Shown here: positions 23,799-33,540 of the stretch, in pieces
Layout of the letters: each line of letters opens with the position of its first letter
Position numbering within the stretch: the first letter of the stretch is position 1
Assembly: GCF_025966695.1 (NCBI RefSeq)
Contig: NZ_JAOEIY010000001.1
Location: 630,474 to 694,473 of the forward strand
Length of the DNA: 64,000 nt
DNA from: Stutzerimonas sp. S1
GTDB taxonomy: Bacteria > Pseudomonadota > Gammaproteobacteria > Pseudomonadales > Pseudomonadaceae
Direction of reading: 5' to 3'
The notes under the pieces: generated by a model
Told to the model about the DNA's origin: nothing
The model's database searches: none
The model's input: only the letters and a program-made list of their open reading frames with translations
Translations under genes and position numbers: made by a program

Positions 23799-23820
23799 GG
23801 CGGCTACTCTCGGAAAAACA

Positions 23821-23844
23821 AAAGCCCCGACAGAGCGGGGCTTT
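23821..23844 (-). terminator. Intrinsic terminator between gcvH and gcvP
   Basis: AAAGCCCCG and CGGGGCTTT form a 9-bp stem with a 6-nt loop; on the minus strand it is followed by TTGTTTTTCC. It should end or reduce transcription leaving gcvH before gcvP. Confidence 0.8.
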
Positions 23845-23855
23845 CGAGGGGTTGC

Positions 23856-24245
23856 TTAGGCTTGGGCGTCGCAGGAAGCCTGGTAGGCTGCTGCATCGAG
23901 CAACTTGTCCAGTTCCGCCTTGTCGCTCGGCTGCAGGCGGAAGAACCAGCTGCCGTATGGATCGCTGTTGACCAGCTCGGGCGAATCGGTCAACGCCTCG
24001 TTGATCGCCACCACCTCACCGGAGACCGGCGCATATATATCCGAGGCGGCCTTCACCGACTCCACCACCCCGGCTTCCTGGCCGGCGCTGAGCTGGCGGC
24101 CGATCTCCGGCAACTCGACATAGACCACATCACCTAGCGCTTCCTGGGCGTGGTCAGAAATACCGACGGTGATGCTGCCGTCCGCCTCGAGGCGGGCCCA
24201 TTCGTGGCTGGAGGCGTAACGCAGATCGCTGGGGATTTCGCTCAT
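23856..24245 (-). CDS. gcvH: Glycine cleavage system H protein
   Basis: Lipoyl carrier of 129 residues, the standard length. It begins [19 protein letters not shown] and has the lipoylation site in [15 protein letters not shown] (modified lysine). It shuttles the aminomethyl group between GcvP, GcvT and lipoamide dehydrogenase. The ATG at 24245 is used instead of one 15 nt upstream, to give the conserved MSEIP start. It lies 66 nt after gcvT in the same operon. Confidence 0.96.
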   Translation of the reverse strand: MSEIPSDLRYASSHEWARLEADGSITVGISDHAQEALGDVVYVELPEIGRQLSAGQEAGVVESVKAASDIYAPVSGEVVAINEALTDSPELVNSDPYGSWFFRLQPSDKAELDKLLDAAAYQASCDAQA

Positions 24246-24311
24246 TCGTATTGTCCTCAAGGCTGTCGACTGCAGACACGCGAAGCCGTCGCGCGAAGCG
24301 GTCGCCCGAAT

Positions 24312-25394
24312 TTACACCAGTACCTTGCCGTGACGCACGAAGGTCGGTTGCACCACCCGTACTGGATACCATTTGCCACGTATTTCCACTTCCGCACGCT
24401 CCCCTGTTGCAGCAGGGACGCGTGCCAACGCGATCGACTTGCCAAGCGTAGGCGAAAAACTGCCGCTGGTGATCTCGCCGTCGCCGCCGGCGTTGACCCG
24501 CACCACCTGATGGGCCCGCAGCACGCCGCGCTCTTCCAGTACCAGCCCGACCAGCTTGGGCAGATCATCGCGTTGCCGCTGCTGTTCGAGTACCGCGCGC
24601 CCGACGAAATCGCGCTCTGCGGGTTCCCAGGCGATAGTCCAGCCCATGTTTGCCGACAGCGGCGAGACATCCTCGTGCATGTCCTGCCCATAGAGATTCA
24701 GGCCCGCTTCCAGACGCAGCGTATCGCGTGCGCCAAGACCGATCGGAGAGATGCCAGCACCGACCAGCTCACTGAAAAAATCCGGAGCCTGCTCGGCCGG
24801 CAGGATGATCTCCAGACCATCCTCGCCGGTATAACCGGTGCGACCGATGAACCAGTCACCCTCGGCGAGCCCTTGGAATGGCTTGAGTTCATGGATCAGC
24901 GTGGCGCTCGCCTGGCTGAGCAGCTCGGCGGTACGTGCCCGCGCATGCGGCCCCTGGATCGCCAGCATGGCCAGCTCAGGGCGCTCGCGCACCTCGACTG
25001 CGTAACCGGACGCCTGCGCCTGCATCCAGGCCAGGTCCTTGTCGCGAGTGCTGGCGTTGACCACCAGCCGATAGCCCCAGTCGGTGAGGTAGGCGATGAG
25101 ATCGTCGATAACGCCGCCACGGGCATTGAGCATGGCACTGTAGAGCGCCTTGCCGACGCTTTTCAGACGGTCCACGTCATTGGCCAGCAGGTGCTGCAGG
25201 TAACGCTTGGCGTCGCCGCCGGCAACGTCGACCACGGTCATGTGCGAGACGTCGAACACTCCACAGTCACGTCGCACCTGGTGATGTTCCTCGACCTGGG
25301 AGCCGTAGTGCAGCGGCATGTCCCAGCCGCCGAAATCGACCATCTTGGCGCCGAGCGCAAGGTGCTGATCGTAGAGGGGAGTACGCTGACCCAT
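24312..25394 (-). CDS. gcvT: Glycine cleavage system T protein (aminomethyltransferase)
   Basis: Tetrahydrofolate-dependent aminomethyltransferase, 360 residues. Family motifs visible: [56 protein letters not shown] and [20 protein letters not shown]. It releases ammonia and forms 5,10-methylene-THF. The ATG at 25394 has AAGGAG 8 nt upstream and yields the family length. It is the first gene of the gcvTHP operon. I looked for a glycine riboswitch in the about 165 nt upstream and did not recognise one. Confidence 0.95.
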   Translation of the reverse strand: MGQRTPLYDQHLALGAKMVDFGGWDMPLHYGSQVEEHHQVRRDCGVFDVSHMTVVDVAGGDAKRYLQHLLANDVDRLKSVGKALYSAMLNARGGVIDDLIAYLTDWGYRLVVNASTRDKDLAWMQAQASGYAVEVRERPELAMLAIQGPHARARTAELLSQASATLIHELKPFQGLAEGDWFIGRTGYTGEDGLEIILPAEQAPDFFSELVGAGISPIGLGARDTLRLEAGLNLYGQDMHEDVSPLSANMGWTIAWEPAERDFVGRAVLEQQRQRDDLPKLVGLVLEERGVLRAHQVVRVNAGGDGEITSGSFSPTLGKSIALARVPAATGERAEVEIRGKWYPVRVVQPTFVRHGKVLV

Positions 25395-25580
25395 GGGTTT
25401 CTCCTTCCGGGCAGGTCGCCGAAGCGGCATTGGTGAGGCCTGGCTGTGCCGGTGTCCGCAGCGAGCGGCGGCGTTCGAATGGCGCGCATTGTAGCCCCAA
25501 GGTTGCGGCAGGTCACGGCGGGGCGACGGAGCAACCAGGGCATAGGGTTACCAGTTGTTAAGCACCACCACTGCAGGCGT

Positions 25581-27191
25581 TCAGCGCCTGGCCGAGCGGC
25601 GGATCAGCAGAATCACCGGCAGCAGACCGACCAGCACCAGGGTCAGCGCCGGCAGCGCCGCGCGTGCCCATTCGCCCTCGCTGGTCATCTCGAAGATGCG
25701 CACCGACAGCGTGTCCCAACCGAACGGGCGCATCAGCAGGGTCGCCGGCATCTCCTTCAGCACATCGACGAACACCAGCAGCGCCGCGCTGAGCGTGCCG
25801 GGCAACAGCAGAGGCAGATACACGCGCAGGAACAGCGCCGGCCCGCCGACACCCAGGCTGCGCGAAGCCTGCGGCAGCGAAGGACGGATTCGCGCCAGAC
25901 TGCTCTCCAGCGGGCCGAAGGCGACGGCCATGAAGCGGATCAGATAGGCCAGCAACAGCGCACCAAGACTGCCGAGCAGGATCGGTTTACCGGCACCGCC
26001 CAGCCAGGCGGAAAGCGGAACCACCATGTGCCGGTCGAGGTAACTGAACGCCAGCATGATCGACACCGCCAGCACCGAGCCGGGCAGCGCATAGCCGAGA
26101 TTGGCCAGGCCGACCGCACTGCGGATCGCGCGGACCGGTGCCTGGCGCCGGGCAAATGCCAGCAGCAGTGCCACGCTGACGGTGATCAGCGCCGCCAGGC
26201 CGCCGAGGTAGAGGGTGTGCAGGATCAGCCCGGCGTAGCGCTCGTCGAGATCGAAGCGGCCACGCTGCCAGAACCAAACCAGCAGCTGCAGCACCGGCAC
26301 AATGAAGGCGCAGAGAAACACCAGCGCGCACCAGGCGCTGGCCGCGAATGCCTTGAGCCCGCGCAGCCGATACAGCGCGGCGGTGCGCGCCCGCTCATTG
26401 GCCGGCCGCGCCGCTCCCCGTGCACGGCGCTCGCCATACAGCACCAGCATCACCGCCAACAGCAACAGACTGGCGAGCTGGGTGGCACTGGTCAGGCTGA
26501 AGAAGCCATACCAGGTCTTGTAGATCGCCGTGGTGAAGGTGTCGAAGTTGAACACCGACACCGCGCCGAAGTCCGCCAGGGTCTCCATCATCGCCAGCGC
26601 CAGACCGGCGCCGATCGCTGGCCGCGCCATCGGCAGTGCCACCGTCCAGAAGGCCTGCCAGGGCGACTGGCCGAGTACGCGCGCCGCCTCCATCAAGCCG
26701 CGGCCCTGAGCGAGGAAGGCCGAACGCGCCAGCAGATAGACGTAAGGGTAGAACACCAGCACCAGCACCACGATCACCCCGCCGGTGGAGCGCACCCGCG
26801 GAAAGCGGATAGCGCTGCCGAACCACTCGCGCGCCAACGTCTGCACCGGACCGGCAAAATCGAGCAGGCCAATGAAGACGAACGCCAGCACGTAGGCAGG
26901 AATCGCGAAGGGCAGCATCAGCGCCCAGTCCAGCCAGCGCCGCCCCGGAAACTCGCAGAGCGTGGTCAGCCAGGCGAGACTCACCCCCAGCACGGTCACA
27001 CCGACACTGACGCCCAGCAGCAGGGCCAGGGTATTGCCCAGCAGCCGCGGCAACTGGGTATCCCACAGGTGCGACCAGATCTCGCGGTCGATGTCATGCC
27101 AACTGAACAGCAGGACGCTCAACGGCAGCAGCACCAGCGCCGCGACAGCGAAAGTAATTGGATACCAGCGGTGCTCGACGGGGTGGGACAC
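25581..27191 (-). CDS. Iron(III) ABC transporter permease (FbpB/AfuB type)
   Basis: Inner-membrane permease of 536 residues with about twelve TM helices arranged as two fused BPD_transp_1 units. The EAA loops are visible as MEAARVLGQSPWQAFWTVALPMARPAIGAG (about 170-200) and SLPQASRSLGVGGPALFLRVYLPLLLPG (about 430-460). This two-in-one layout is that of FbpB/SfuB ferric-iron permeases. The binding-protein gene lies directly upstream on the same strand. No ATPase (FbpC) gene is next to it; downstream comes gcvT, so an ATPase must be supplied from elsewhere. Confidence 0.92.
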   Translation of the reverse strand: MSHPVEHRWYPITFAVAALVLLPLSVLLFSWHDIDREIWSHLWDTQLPRLLGNTLALLLGVSVGVTVLGVSLAWLTTLCEFPGRRWLDWALMLPFAIPAYVLAFVFIGLLDFAGPVQTLAREWFGSAIRFPRVRSTGGVIVVLVLVFYPYVYLLARSAFLAQGRGLMEAARVLGQSPWQAFWTVALPMARPAIGAGLALAMMETLADFGAVSVFNFDTFTTAIYKTWYGFFSLTSATQLASLLLLAVMLVLYGERRARGAARPANERARTAALYRLRGLKAFAASAWCALVFLCAFIVPVLQLLVWFWQRGRFDLDERYAGLILHTLYLGGLAALITVSVALLLAFARRQAPVRAIRSAVGLANLGYALPGSVLAVSIMLAFSYLDRHMVVPLSAWLGGAGKPILLGSLGALLLAYLIRFMAVAFGPLESSLARIRPSLPQASRSLGVGGPALFLRVYLPLLLPGTLSAALLVFVDVLKEMPATLLMRPFGWDTLSVRIFEMTSEGEWARAALPALTLVLVGLLPVILLIRRSARR

Positions 27192-27215
27192 GCAAGCCTC
27201 GGAAGCAGAAAAGAC

Positions 27216-27240
27216 GACGCCCCGGGCCAGCCGGGGCGTC
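27216..27240 (-). terminator. Attenuator-like terminator between iron-binding protein and permease genes
   Basis: GACGCCCCGG/CCGGGGCGTC is a perfect 10-bp stem around GCCAG, followed on the minus strand by GTCTTTTCTGC. It lies between the binding-protein stop and the permease start and probably reduces permease expression relative to binding protein. Confidence 0.75.
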
Positions 27241-27308
27241 GAGTATAACCAAGCCCTGCGCGACTGCGCTGAAGCAGACGCCGCGTCAGCCTCGGGGCTC
27301 AGCGCCGA

Positions 27309-28310
27309 TCAGTTCCAGCCGGCGCGATCCATCAGCTTGATGGCCTCGGCCTGGCGCTTGCCGGCGACCTCGACCGGGATGGTGTCAGCCTTGAATTCGC
27401 CCCAGGCCGCCACTTCGGCAGACGGCTTCACCTGTGGGTTGGCCGGGTATTCCATGTTGATGTCGGCAAAGATGCTCTGCGCTTCGCTGCCGGTCATCCA
27501 CTCGACCAGCTTGCGCGCCGCTTCCGGATTCGGCGCGTGCTTGGTCAGGCCGATACCGGAGAGGTTGACGTGAACGCCACGGTCTTCCTGGTTCGGCCAG
27601 AACAGCTTGGCCTTCAGCTGCGGGTTCTGCGCATGCAGGCGACCGAAGTAATAGGTGTTGACGATGCCGACGTCACACTGCCCGGCGTCCACAGCCTGGA
27701 TCAGCGCGGTGTCGTCGGCAAACACGTCGGTGGCCAGGTTGTTGACCCAGCCCTTGATGATCTGCTCGGTCTTTTCCGCGCCGTGCGTCTCGATCAGGGT
27801 GGCGGTCAGCGACTGGTTGTAGACCTTCTTGCTGGTGCGCAGGCACAGACGGCCTTCCCAGTTCTGCTCCGCCAGCGCTTCGTAGGTGGTCAACTCACCA
27901 TCCTTGACCCGCTCCGGCGAGTAGACGATGGTACGGGCGCGCAGCGACAGGCCGGTCCATGCATCGGTGGATGAGCGGTACTGCGGCGGAATGTTCTGCT
28001 CGACCACACTGGATTTCAGCGGCTGCAGGATACCCATCTGCTCGGCTTGCCAGAGATTGCCACCATCGACGGTCAGCAGCAGATCGGCCGGCGTGTTCTC
28101 GCCTTCGGCCTTGATCCGGGCCATCAGCGGCGCTTCCTTGTCGGTGATGAATTTCACCGCGACGCCGCTTTGCTTGGTGTAGGCATCGAACACCGGCTTG
28201 ATCAGCTCATCGATGCGCGAGGAGTAAACCACCACTTCATCGGCAGCCTGAACGGCGCTCGACAGCGCGGTGAGCGCCAGAGCGGCGAGAAAACCTTTGC
28301 TTGCCTGCAT
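27309..28310 (-). CDS. Iron(III) ABC transporter substrate-binding protein (FbpA/IdiA type)
   Basis: Periplasmic protein of 333 residues; signal peptide about 1-22 ending SAVQA. The mature protein begins [27 protein letters not shown], and later has the [27 protein letters not shown] and [10 protein letters not shown] segments that carry the paired tyrosines of ferric-binding proteins. It hands Fe3+ to the permease downstream. A possible Fur-type site lies upstream (28345-28380). The ligand is inferred from family, since related members bind thiamine or polyamines, but the YYFGRL pair favours iron. Confidence 0.9.
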   Translation of the reverse strand: MQASKGFLAALALTALSSAVQAADEVVVYSSRIDELIKPVFDAYTKQSGVAVKFITDKEAPLMARIKAEGENTPADLLLTVDGGNLWQAEQMGILQPLKSSVVEQNIPPQYRSSTDAWTGLSLRARTIVYSPERVKDGELTTYEALAEQNWEGRLCLRTSKKVYNQSLTATLIETHGAEKTEQIIKGWVNNLATDVFADDTALIQAVDAGQCDVGIVNTYYFGRLHAQNPQLKAKLFWPNQEDRGVHVNLSGIGLTKHAPNPEAARKLVEWMTGSEAQSIFADINMEYPANPQVKPSAEVAAWGEFKADTIPVEVAGKRQAEAIKLMDRAGWN

Positions 28311-28344
28311 GGATCAGCCTCTTGGTATGTTCGGATCAGAGGCC

Positions 28345-28380
28345 AAATAATAGTGAATGCGATTTAGCTTCTCAATGCGA
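28345..28380 (-). promoter_or_regulatory. Possible Fur-binding region upstream of the iron-binding protein gene
   Basis: An AT-rich island in GC-rich DNA upstream of the iron-binding protein gene. On the minus strand it reads as two GCATTNANNA-like half-sites (GCATTGAGAA and GCATTCACTA). This loosely resembles a Fur box, but the match is imperfect. Confidence 0.3.
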
Positions 28381-28418
28381 CATTTAGCGCAGTCGTTCTA
28401 ACGCCGGCTTCCCAGTGG

Positions 28419-29639
28419 CTACGCGCGAGCGAGCTCCGGGAGATCGCCACTCAGCCCCAGGGCCTGTCGCACGAACAGCGCCTTCATCTCGGGTAGCGCT
28501 TCGATACCCTTCAGACCGGCGTTGCGCAGCCAGCGCAGCGGCAGCGGATCGGCCTGAAACAAGCGCTCGAAGCCTTCCATCGCCGCCATCATCGCCAGGT
28601 TGTGCGGCATGCGACGCCGCTCGAAACGACTGAGCACGCGCACATCGCCCGGCTGTTCACCACGCTGCAGCGCCGCCCCAAGCACTTCGGCGAGCACCGC
28701 GGCATCGAGCAAGCCAAGATTCACACCCTGCCCGGCCAGCGGATGAATGGTGTGTGCCGCATCGCCGATCAGGGCCAACCCGGGGCGCACGTAGCGCTTG
28801 GCGTGGCGCTGCCGTAATGGGATGCACAGGCGCGGATCGACCTCGAGCACCTCACCCAGGCGCTGCTCAAAGGCGCGCCCCAGTGCGGCGCGGAACGCCT
28901 CGTCATCGAGCGCCATCAACCGCTCGGCTTCCCCTTCGGTGGCCGACCAGACGATCGAGCACCAGTGCTGGCCACCCTCGCGCTCCAGCGGCAGGAAAGC
29001 CAGCGGGCCGTCATCGGTGAAGCGCTGCCAGGCGGTCCGCCGGTGCGGTTCGGCACAGCGCACGCTGGTGACGATTGCATGGTGCAGATAATCCCATTCG
29101 CGGGTTTCGCAGCCGGCGAGACGACGCACGGCGGAATTCGCTCCGTCGGCTGCGACCACCAGCGGTGCATGCAGCTGCCGACCATCGGCCAGGGTGAGGA
29201 GCCAACCGTCCGCACTCTCGCGCAGCTGATCCAGCCGCGCATCCGCGATCAGCTCGACCGTGCCGCGCGCTTGCAGGGCTTCGAGCAAGGCGTCCTGTAC
29301 CACGCGATTCTCGACGATATGGCCAAGCACCTCCGCATGTACGGCGGCGGCACAAAAGTGAATCTGACCAGTGCCCGAACCATCCCATACACGCATATCC
29401 GTATAAGGGCTGGCGCGCCGCGCGGCAATGCCGGGCCAGGCGCCGACGCGCTGGAGAATCCGTTGGCTGGCGGCCGAGAGCGCACTGACGCGCGGTTCGA
29501 AGGCGCCACGCGCGTCGAACGGTCCCAGCGTCAGCGGGCCGGCATCGAGCACGACGATGTCCAGCCCGCACCCCTCAAGTGCCAGTGCCAGCGTGCTGCC
29601 GACCATTCCAGCCCCGACGATGATCAGATCCGCTTGCAT
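28419..29639 (-). CDS. ubiI: Ubiquinone biosynthesis FAD monooxygenase (UbiI/VisC/UbiF family)
   Basis: FAD-dependent aromatic hydroxylase of 406 residues of the UbiH/COQ6 family. Seen: the dinucleotide motif IIVGAGMVGSTLALAL at the N-terminus, a DG motif (VAADGANSAVRRLAG) and the GD motif RPGLALIGDAAHTIHPLAGQGVNLGLLDA. It should hydroxylate a ring carbon of the ubiquinone precursor; C5 hydroxylation (UbiI) is favoured by the operon order pepP-ubiH-visC, but C6 (UbiF) cannot be excluded. The ATG at 29639 is chosen for its GGGAG ribosome site and family N-terminus. It is the last gene of the ygfB-pepP-ubiH cluster. Confidence 0.88.
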   Translation of the reverse strand: MQADLIIVGAGMVGSTLALALEGCGLDIVVLDAGPLTLGPFDARGAFEPRVSALSAASQRILQRVGAWPGIAARRASPYTDMRVWDGSGTGQIHFCAAAVHAEVLGHIVENRVVQDALLEALQARGTVELIADARLDQLRESADGWLLTLADGRQLHAPLVVAADGANSAVRRLAGCETREWDYLHHAIVTSVRCAEPHRRTAWQRFTDDGPLAFLPLEREGGQHWCSIVWSATEGEAERLMALDDEAFRAALGRAFEQRLGEVLEVDPRLCIPLRQRHAKRYVRPGLALIGDAAHTIHPLAGQGVNLGLLDAAVLAEVLGAALQRGEQPGDVRVLSRFERRRMPHNLAMMAAMEGFERLFQADPLPLRWLRNAGLKGIEALPEMKALFVRQALGLSGDLPELARA

Positions 29640-29780
29640 CGCTATTCTCCCGGCGGCCGCGTCTGCGGCTTGAGTCGTCCATGGAACGCCTTGCGCGCCG
29701 TCGCCGACGACGATCCGCAGCCACCAGGCCCAGGCAGCTGTTCGCCGAGCGCGTACTGCATGCAATCGAAGCGCTGAAGG

Positions 29781-30959
29781 CTAGCCGGCACGCGTGCCCA
29801 ACCCCATCGCCTGACGGGCGAACCAGCGCTTGGCAGGCGGCAAGAGGTCGAGGCCGAACAAACCGAGGTTGCGGCCGGCAATCCTCAGCGCAGCCGAATC
29901 ACCGAACAGTCGGGTGACCTGGTCGGAAAAGCCGACCGTCAGCTGCTGATCGAAGCGCTGACGCGCGGCGTACCCCTGCAACACCGCCAAGTTACCCAAT
30001 GCCGCTGTACTGGCGAGCAGCGCGGCACTCAGCGCATCGGCATCGCGCAATGAAAGGTTGTAACCCTGCCCGGCAATCGGGTGCAGGCTGTGCGCGGCAT
30101 TGCCGAGTACCACCAGTCCCGTGCGCACCTGCTCCTCGGCCTCGACCAGCGTCAGTGGATATAGATGTCGCGCGCCGACCTGCTGAAAGGTGCCGAGGCG
30201 ATAGCCGAAGGCGCGCTGCAACTCGGCCAGGAACTGTGGCTCGGGAAGCGCAGCCAGTCGCCCGGCGTCCGCCTGCGGGCGCGTCCACACCAATGCACAG
30301 CGGTTGTCGCGCACGGGCAGCAGTGCCATCGGGCCATCTTCGGTGAATCGCTCGAAGGCGAGGCCATCGTGCGCCTGCCCCGGCGTGACATTGGCGATCA
30401 GTGCCGTCTGGCCGTATGGCGTGCGTTTGATGTGGATGCCGAGCTGCTCGCGCAGCCCGGACCGTCCGCCGTCAGCGAGCACGGTGAGCGCGCTATCGAG
30501 CTGCTGGCCGTTGTTCAGCGTCAGGCGATAACCACCGTCATGTGCCTGCAGCTGCTGCACTTCGGCCGGGCAATCACGCAGCACCACGCGGTCGTCCAGT
30601 GCCTGCCAGAGGCAGTGGCCGATCCAGGCGTTCTCCACCACGTAGCCCAGTGCCTCCACGCCTTCGCGGTCCGCCTCCAGCCGCGCTGCACCGCAGCGGC
30701 CACGCTCGGAAACGTGAATGCGCCGGATCGGTTCGGCGCGCTCGGCAATCTGCGACCACACGCCCAGCCGCTGGTAGATCAACCGCGTGCCCCAGGACAG
30801 TGCCGTAGAGCGCGCATCGTAGCTCGGCTGGTATTCATCGCCGGGGGCGAAGGGCTCGATCAGGCGAATCTGCCAACCCCGCTCGCGGGCCCCCTGCTGC
30901 AGCGCCAGCGCCAGACTCGCACCGACCAGCCCGCCACCGATGATCGCCAGAGTCTGCAT
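29781..30959 (-). CDS. ubiH: 2-octaprenyl-6-methoxyphenol hydroxylase UbiH
   Basis: A 392-residue FAD monooxygenase. Motifs: LAIIGGGLVGASLALAL, VLADGGRSGLREQLG and the FAD GD-type motif LVVLGNAAHSLHPIAGQGYNLSLRDAD. Note GN in place of the usual GD, which is common in UbiH. It acts in aerobic ubiquinone synthesis, hydroxylating C4 of the ring. Its ATG at 30959 lies immediately after the pepP stop codon, and the paralogous ubiI follows about 140 nt downstream. Confidence 0.9.
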   Translation of the reverse strand: MQTLAIIGGGLVGASLALALQQGARERGWQIRLIEPFAPGDEYQPSYDARSTALSWGTRLIYQRLGVWSQIAERAEPIRRIHVSERGRCGAARLEADREGVEALGYVVENAWIGHCLWQALDDRVVLRDCPAEVQQLQAHDGGYRLTLNNGQQLDSALTVLADGGRSGLREQLGIHIKRTPYGQTALIANVTPGQAHDGLAFERFTEDGPMALLPVRDNRCALVWTRPQADAGRLAALPEPQFLAELQRAFGYRLGTFQQVGARHLYPLTLVEAEEQVRTGLVVLGNAAHSLHPIAGQGYNLSLRDADALSAALLASTAALGNLAVLQGYAARQRFDQQLTVGFSDQVTRLFGDSAALRIAGRNLGLFGLDLLPPAKRWFARQAMGLGTRAG

Positions 30960-30960
30960 G

Positions 30961-32295
30961 TCAGGCGACCTGCTCACGAGCAGCGGCCATCAGCGCCTCA
31001 ATCTCGGCCACGCTTTTCGGCACACCTGTGGTGAGGATTTCACAGCCGGTCCGGGTGACCACCACATCGTCCTCGATACGCACGCCGATCCCGCGCCATT
31101 TCTTCGCCACGTTCTGGTTGTCCGCAGCGATGTAGATCCCAGGTTCGACCGTCATCGCCATGCCCGGCTCGAGCACGCGCCATTCACCACCGATCTTGTA
31201 GTCGCCGACGTCATGCACGTCCATGCCCAGCCAGTGGCCGGCACGGTGCATGTAAAACGGCTTGTAGGCCTCGCTGGCGATCAGCTGGTCGACCTCGCCC
31301 TGCAGCAGGCCCAGCTCGACCAGCCCGGCAGTGATCACTCGCACGGTCGCTTCGTGAGCCTCGTTCCAGTGTCTGCCGGGCGCGATGTGCTTGAACGCCG
31401 CCTCGTTGGCCGCCAGCACCAGCTCGTAGATAGCCTTCTGCTCGGGGGAGAACCGGCCACCGACAGGAAAGGTCCGAGTGATATCGCTGGCGTAGCAATC
31501 GATCTCGCAGCCAGCGTCGATCAGTACCAAGTCGCCGTCCTTGAGCGGCGCGTCGTTCTCGCGGTAGTGGAGGATGCAGGCATTGCGCCCGGCCGCGACG
31601 ATCGAGCCGTAGGCCGGCATCTTCGCCCCGCCCTTGCGGAACTCGTAATCCAGCTCGGCTTCCAGGTGATACTCGAACAGCCCCGCACGGCTGGCCTGCA
31701 TGGCGCGGATATGTGCCCGTGCGGAGATCTCCGCCGCATGCTGCATCACCTTCACTTCATTGCCCGACTTGTACAGACGCATGTCGTGCAGCAGGTGATC
31801 CAGGGCGACGAACTCGCTGGGCGGCTGCGCACCCTGGCGCGCCTTGGCACGGATGGTCTTGATCCACTCCATCAGGCGATGATCGAAGGCCTCGTTGGTG
31901 CCGATGGCGTAATACACGCGATCGCGCCCCTCGATCAGGCCCGGAAGAATGTCGTCGATATCGCCAATGGGGAAGGCGTCGTCGGCACCGTAGTCGCGGA
32001 TTGCGCCGTCCTGACCGGCACGCAGACCATCCCACAGCTCACGCTCAGGATCACGCTCGCGGCAGAACAACACGTATTCGCCGTGCTCGCGCCCGGGGAT
32101 CAACGCGATCACCGCCTCAGGCTCGGGAAAGCCGGAGAGGTACTGAAAATCACTGTCCTGACGATACACGTGCTCGACATCGCGGTTGCGGATATACATT
32201 GGCGCGGCGGGCAGGATGGCGATGCTGTTAGGTTCCATCTGCTCCATCAGCGCCTTGCGCCGACGAGCGTATTCCGTCTTCGGGATGCAGGTCAT
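30961..32295 (-). CDS. pepP: Xaa-Pro aminopeptidase
   Basis: Dinuclear-metal peptidase of the M24B family, 444 residues. The N-terminal domain starts IPKTEYARRRKALMEQM. The metal ligands are visible in LIDAGCEIDCYASDITRTFPV (two Asp), HRAGHWLGMDVHD (His), MTVEPGIYI (Glu) and GVRIEDDVVVT (Glu). It removes N-terminal residues before proline. Start 32295 fits the family; ygfB ends 16 nt upstream and ubiH begins directly after. Confidence 0.95.
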   Translation of the reverse strand: MTCIPKTEYARRRKALMEQMEPNSIAILPAAPMYIRNRDVEHVYRQDSDFQYLSGFPEPEAVIALIPGREHGEYVLFCRERDPERELWDGLRAGQDGAIRDYGADDAFPIGDIDDILPGLIEGRDRVYYAIGTNEAFDHRLMEWIKTIRAKARQGAQPPSEFVALDHLLHDMRLYKSGNEVKVMQHAAEISARAHIRAMQASRAGLFEYHLEAELDYEFRKGGAKMPAYGSIVAAGRNACILHYRENDAPLKDGDLVLIDAGCEIDCYASDITRTFPVGGRFSPEQKAIYELVLAANEAAFKHIAPGRHWNEAHEATVRVITAGLVELGLLQGEVDQLIASEAYKPFYMHRAGHWLGMDVHDVGDYKIGGEWRVLEPGMAMTVEPGIYIAADNQNVAKKWRGIGVRIEDDVVVTRTGCEILTTGVPKSVAEIEALMAAAREQVA

Positions 32296-32311
32296 GGACT
32301 GAACGACTTCC

Positions 32312-32866
32312 TCAATGCAGGGAGGGTTTCGCAGCCGGCGCTACCGGCTTGGCACATTCGGTGAACAGCAGCAGCGGCGCGACACGCAGGTACTCCATGA
32401 CCTCCATGTAATCGCTTTCGCCCTCTTCGGACTCCTCCAGCGAATCCTGAATCTGCGCGATTGCCGCGAGGTCCTGCAGCACCTCCACGGCTTCGCCGCT
32501 CAGCGCCCGATCACCCGCGGCCAGGCCGAAGCCAGCGAGGAATCCCTGGCACCACTGTCCGAGCGCTACCGCGCGCTCGTGTAACGGTGCGTCATCGGTC
32601 GGCAGTAGCAGCACCACGGCAATGTCATCGCCGGCCAGCTCGCCTTTGACCATTTCCTGCAGGCCGATCAGCGCTTGGCGGACATTGCCTTCCGGCATCT
32701 CGCCGAGCAGGTCTGCGGCATCGGTCAGCCAGGGTTCGACATCGAAGCCGGCACCCGCACAGCTACGACCGAGCAGCAGGCCGTGCAGTTCGGCGGGGGA
32801 AACGACTTGGGGGCTGCCGGCCAGCAGCGTGGCGAAGGCGGCGTAAGGGGAATTCTGAATCGACAT
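32312..32866 (-). CDS. ygfB: UPF0149 family protein YgfB
   Basis: A 184-residue acidic, helical protein of the YecA/YgfB (UPF0149) family, with the typical [16 protein letters not shown] start, [11 protein letters not shown] in the middle and an acidic stretch [23 protein letters not shown] near the end. In P. aeruginosa YgfB influences ampDh3 and beta-lactam resistance; the same role here is inference. It leads the operon with pepP, ubiH and ubiI and is divergent from the zapA locus. Confidence 0.88.
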   Translation of the reverse strand: MSIQNSPYAAFATLLAGSPQVVSPAELHGLLLGRSCAGAGFDVEPWLTDAADLLGEMPEGNVRQALIGLQEMVKGELAGDDIAVVLLLPTDDAPLHERAVALGQWCQGFLAGFGLAAGDRALSGEAVEVLQDLAAIAQIQDSLEESEEGESDYMEVMEYLRVAPLLLFTECAKPVAPAAKPSLH

Positions 32867-32986
32867 GGGCGGCTAGGCGCACGGGGGCGCAATGACTAGA
32901 ATGAAGGCTTCGTATCCTAGCACCGGCGGCCGAGACAAGACCATCGAAGCCCGCAGGAACCAGCCTCCGCGCGCCATAGGAAGCCC

Positions 32987-33196
32987 ATGGAAGACGCCGA
33001 TCTGCGATTGCTGACCGCTAAGCTGGAGCAGCTGGTCCAGCGCATCGAACAACTGAAAGCCCAGAATCGCCTGCTGCTGGCCAATGAGCGGGCGTGGCGC
33101 GAAGAACGCGCTCATCTGATCGAAAAGAACGAAATGGCCCGGTTGAAGGTCGAATCGATGATTTCGCGCCTGAAAGCCCTGGAGCAGGACTCATGA
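32987..33196 (+). CDS. TIGR02449 family ZapB-like small coiled-coil protein
   Basis: A 69-residue protein that is one long coiled coil: leucine/hydrophobic heptads (LTAKLEQLVQRIEQLKAQNRLLLANERAW) through the whole length, ending MISRLKALEQDS. This fits TIGR02449, found immediately upstream of zapA in pseudomonads, where it resembles the division protein ZapB. The stop codon overlaps the zapA start (ATGA), so the two are translationally coupled and probably act together at the division ring. Confidence 0.88.
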   Translation: MEDADLRLLTAKLEQLVQRIEQLKAQNRLLLANERAWREERAHLIEKNEMARLKVESMISRLKALEQDS

Positions 33197-33507
33197 CCCA
33201 GCCGAACACCGTTACCGTGCACATCATGGACAAGGAATATTGCATCTCCTGTCCGCCGGAAGAACGCAGCAACCTGGAAAACGCGGCGCGCTATCTGGAT
33301 CGCAAGATGCGCGAGATCCGCAGCAGCGGCAAAGTCATCGGCGCGGATCGCGTAGCGGTGATGGCGGCGCTGAACATCACCCACGAGCTTCTACACAAGA
33401 ATGATCGCCTGGACGCCGAAGCCAACAGCGCCCGCGAACATGTGCGCATGCTGCTGGAACGGGTCGACAGCGCCCTGGCCACCGATCCAGACCCTTCCGC
33501 CAACTGA
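33193..33507 (+). CDS. zapA: Cell division protein ZapA
   Basis: A 104-residue FtsZ-ring stabiliser. It begins TVTVHIMDKEYCISCPPEE followed by NLENAARYLDRKMREIRSS and a C-terminal dimerising coiled coil (LNITHELLHKNDRLDAEANSA). The ATG overlaps the stop of the preceding small gene. The 6S RNA gene follows directly, the classic zapA-ssrS-ygfA order. Confidence 0.94.
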   Translation: MTQPNTVTVHIMDKEYCISCPPEERSNLENAARYLDRKMREIRSSGKVIGADRVAVMAALNITHELLHKNDRLDAEANSAREHVRMLLERVDSALATDPDPSAN

Positions 33508-33528
33508 TGAACGGTCAACGTATTGAGG

Positions 33529-33534
33529 TATAAT
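33529..33534 (+). promoter_or_regulatory. -10 box of the 6S RNA promoter
   Basis: A perfect TATAAT lies 6 nt before the inferred 5' end of 6S RNA. The -35 region is weak, so initiation relies on this box. Confidence 0.7.
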
Positions 33535-33540
33535 CCGCGC

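Noticed and set aside
25395..25560. Glycine riboswitch in the gcvT leader
   Set aside because: I looked for the conserved aptamer core and found no convincing match.
25446..27248. Plus-strand open frame opposite the iron permease
   Set aside because: Glutamine/histidine/arginine-rich shadow of a hydrophobic permease gene.
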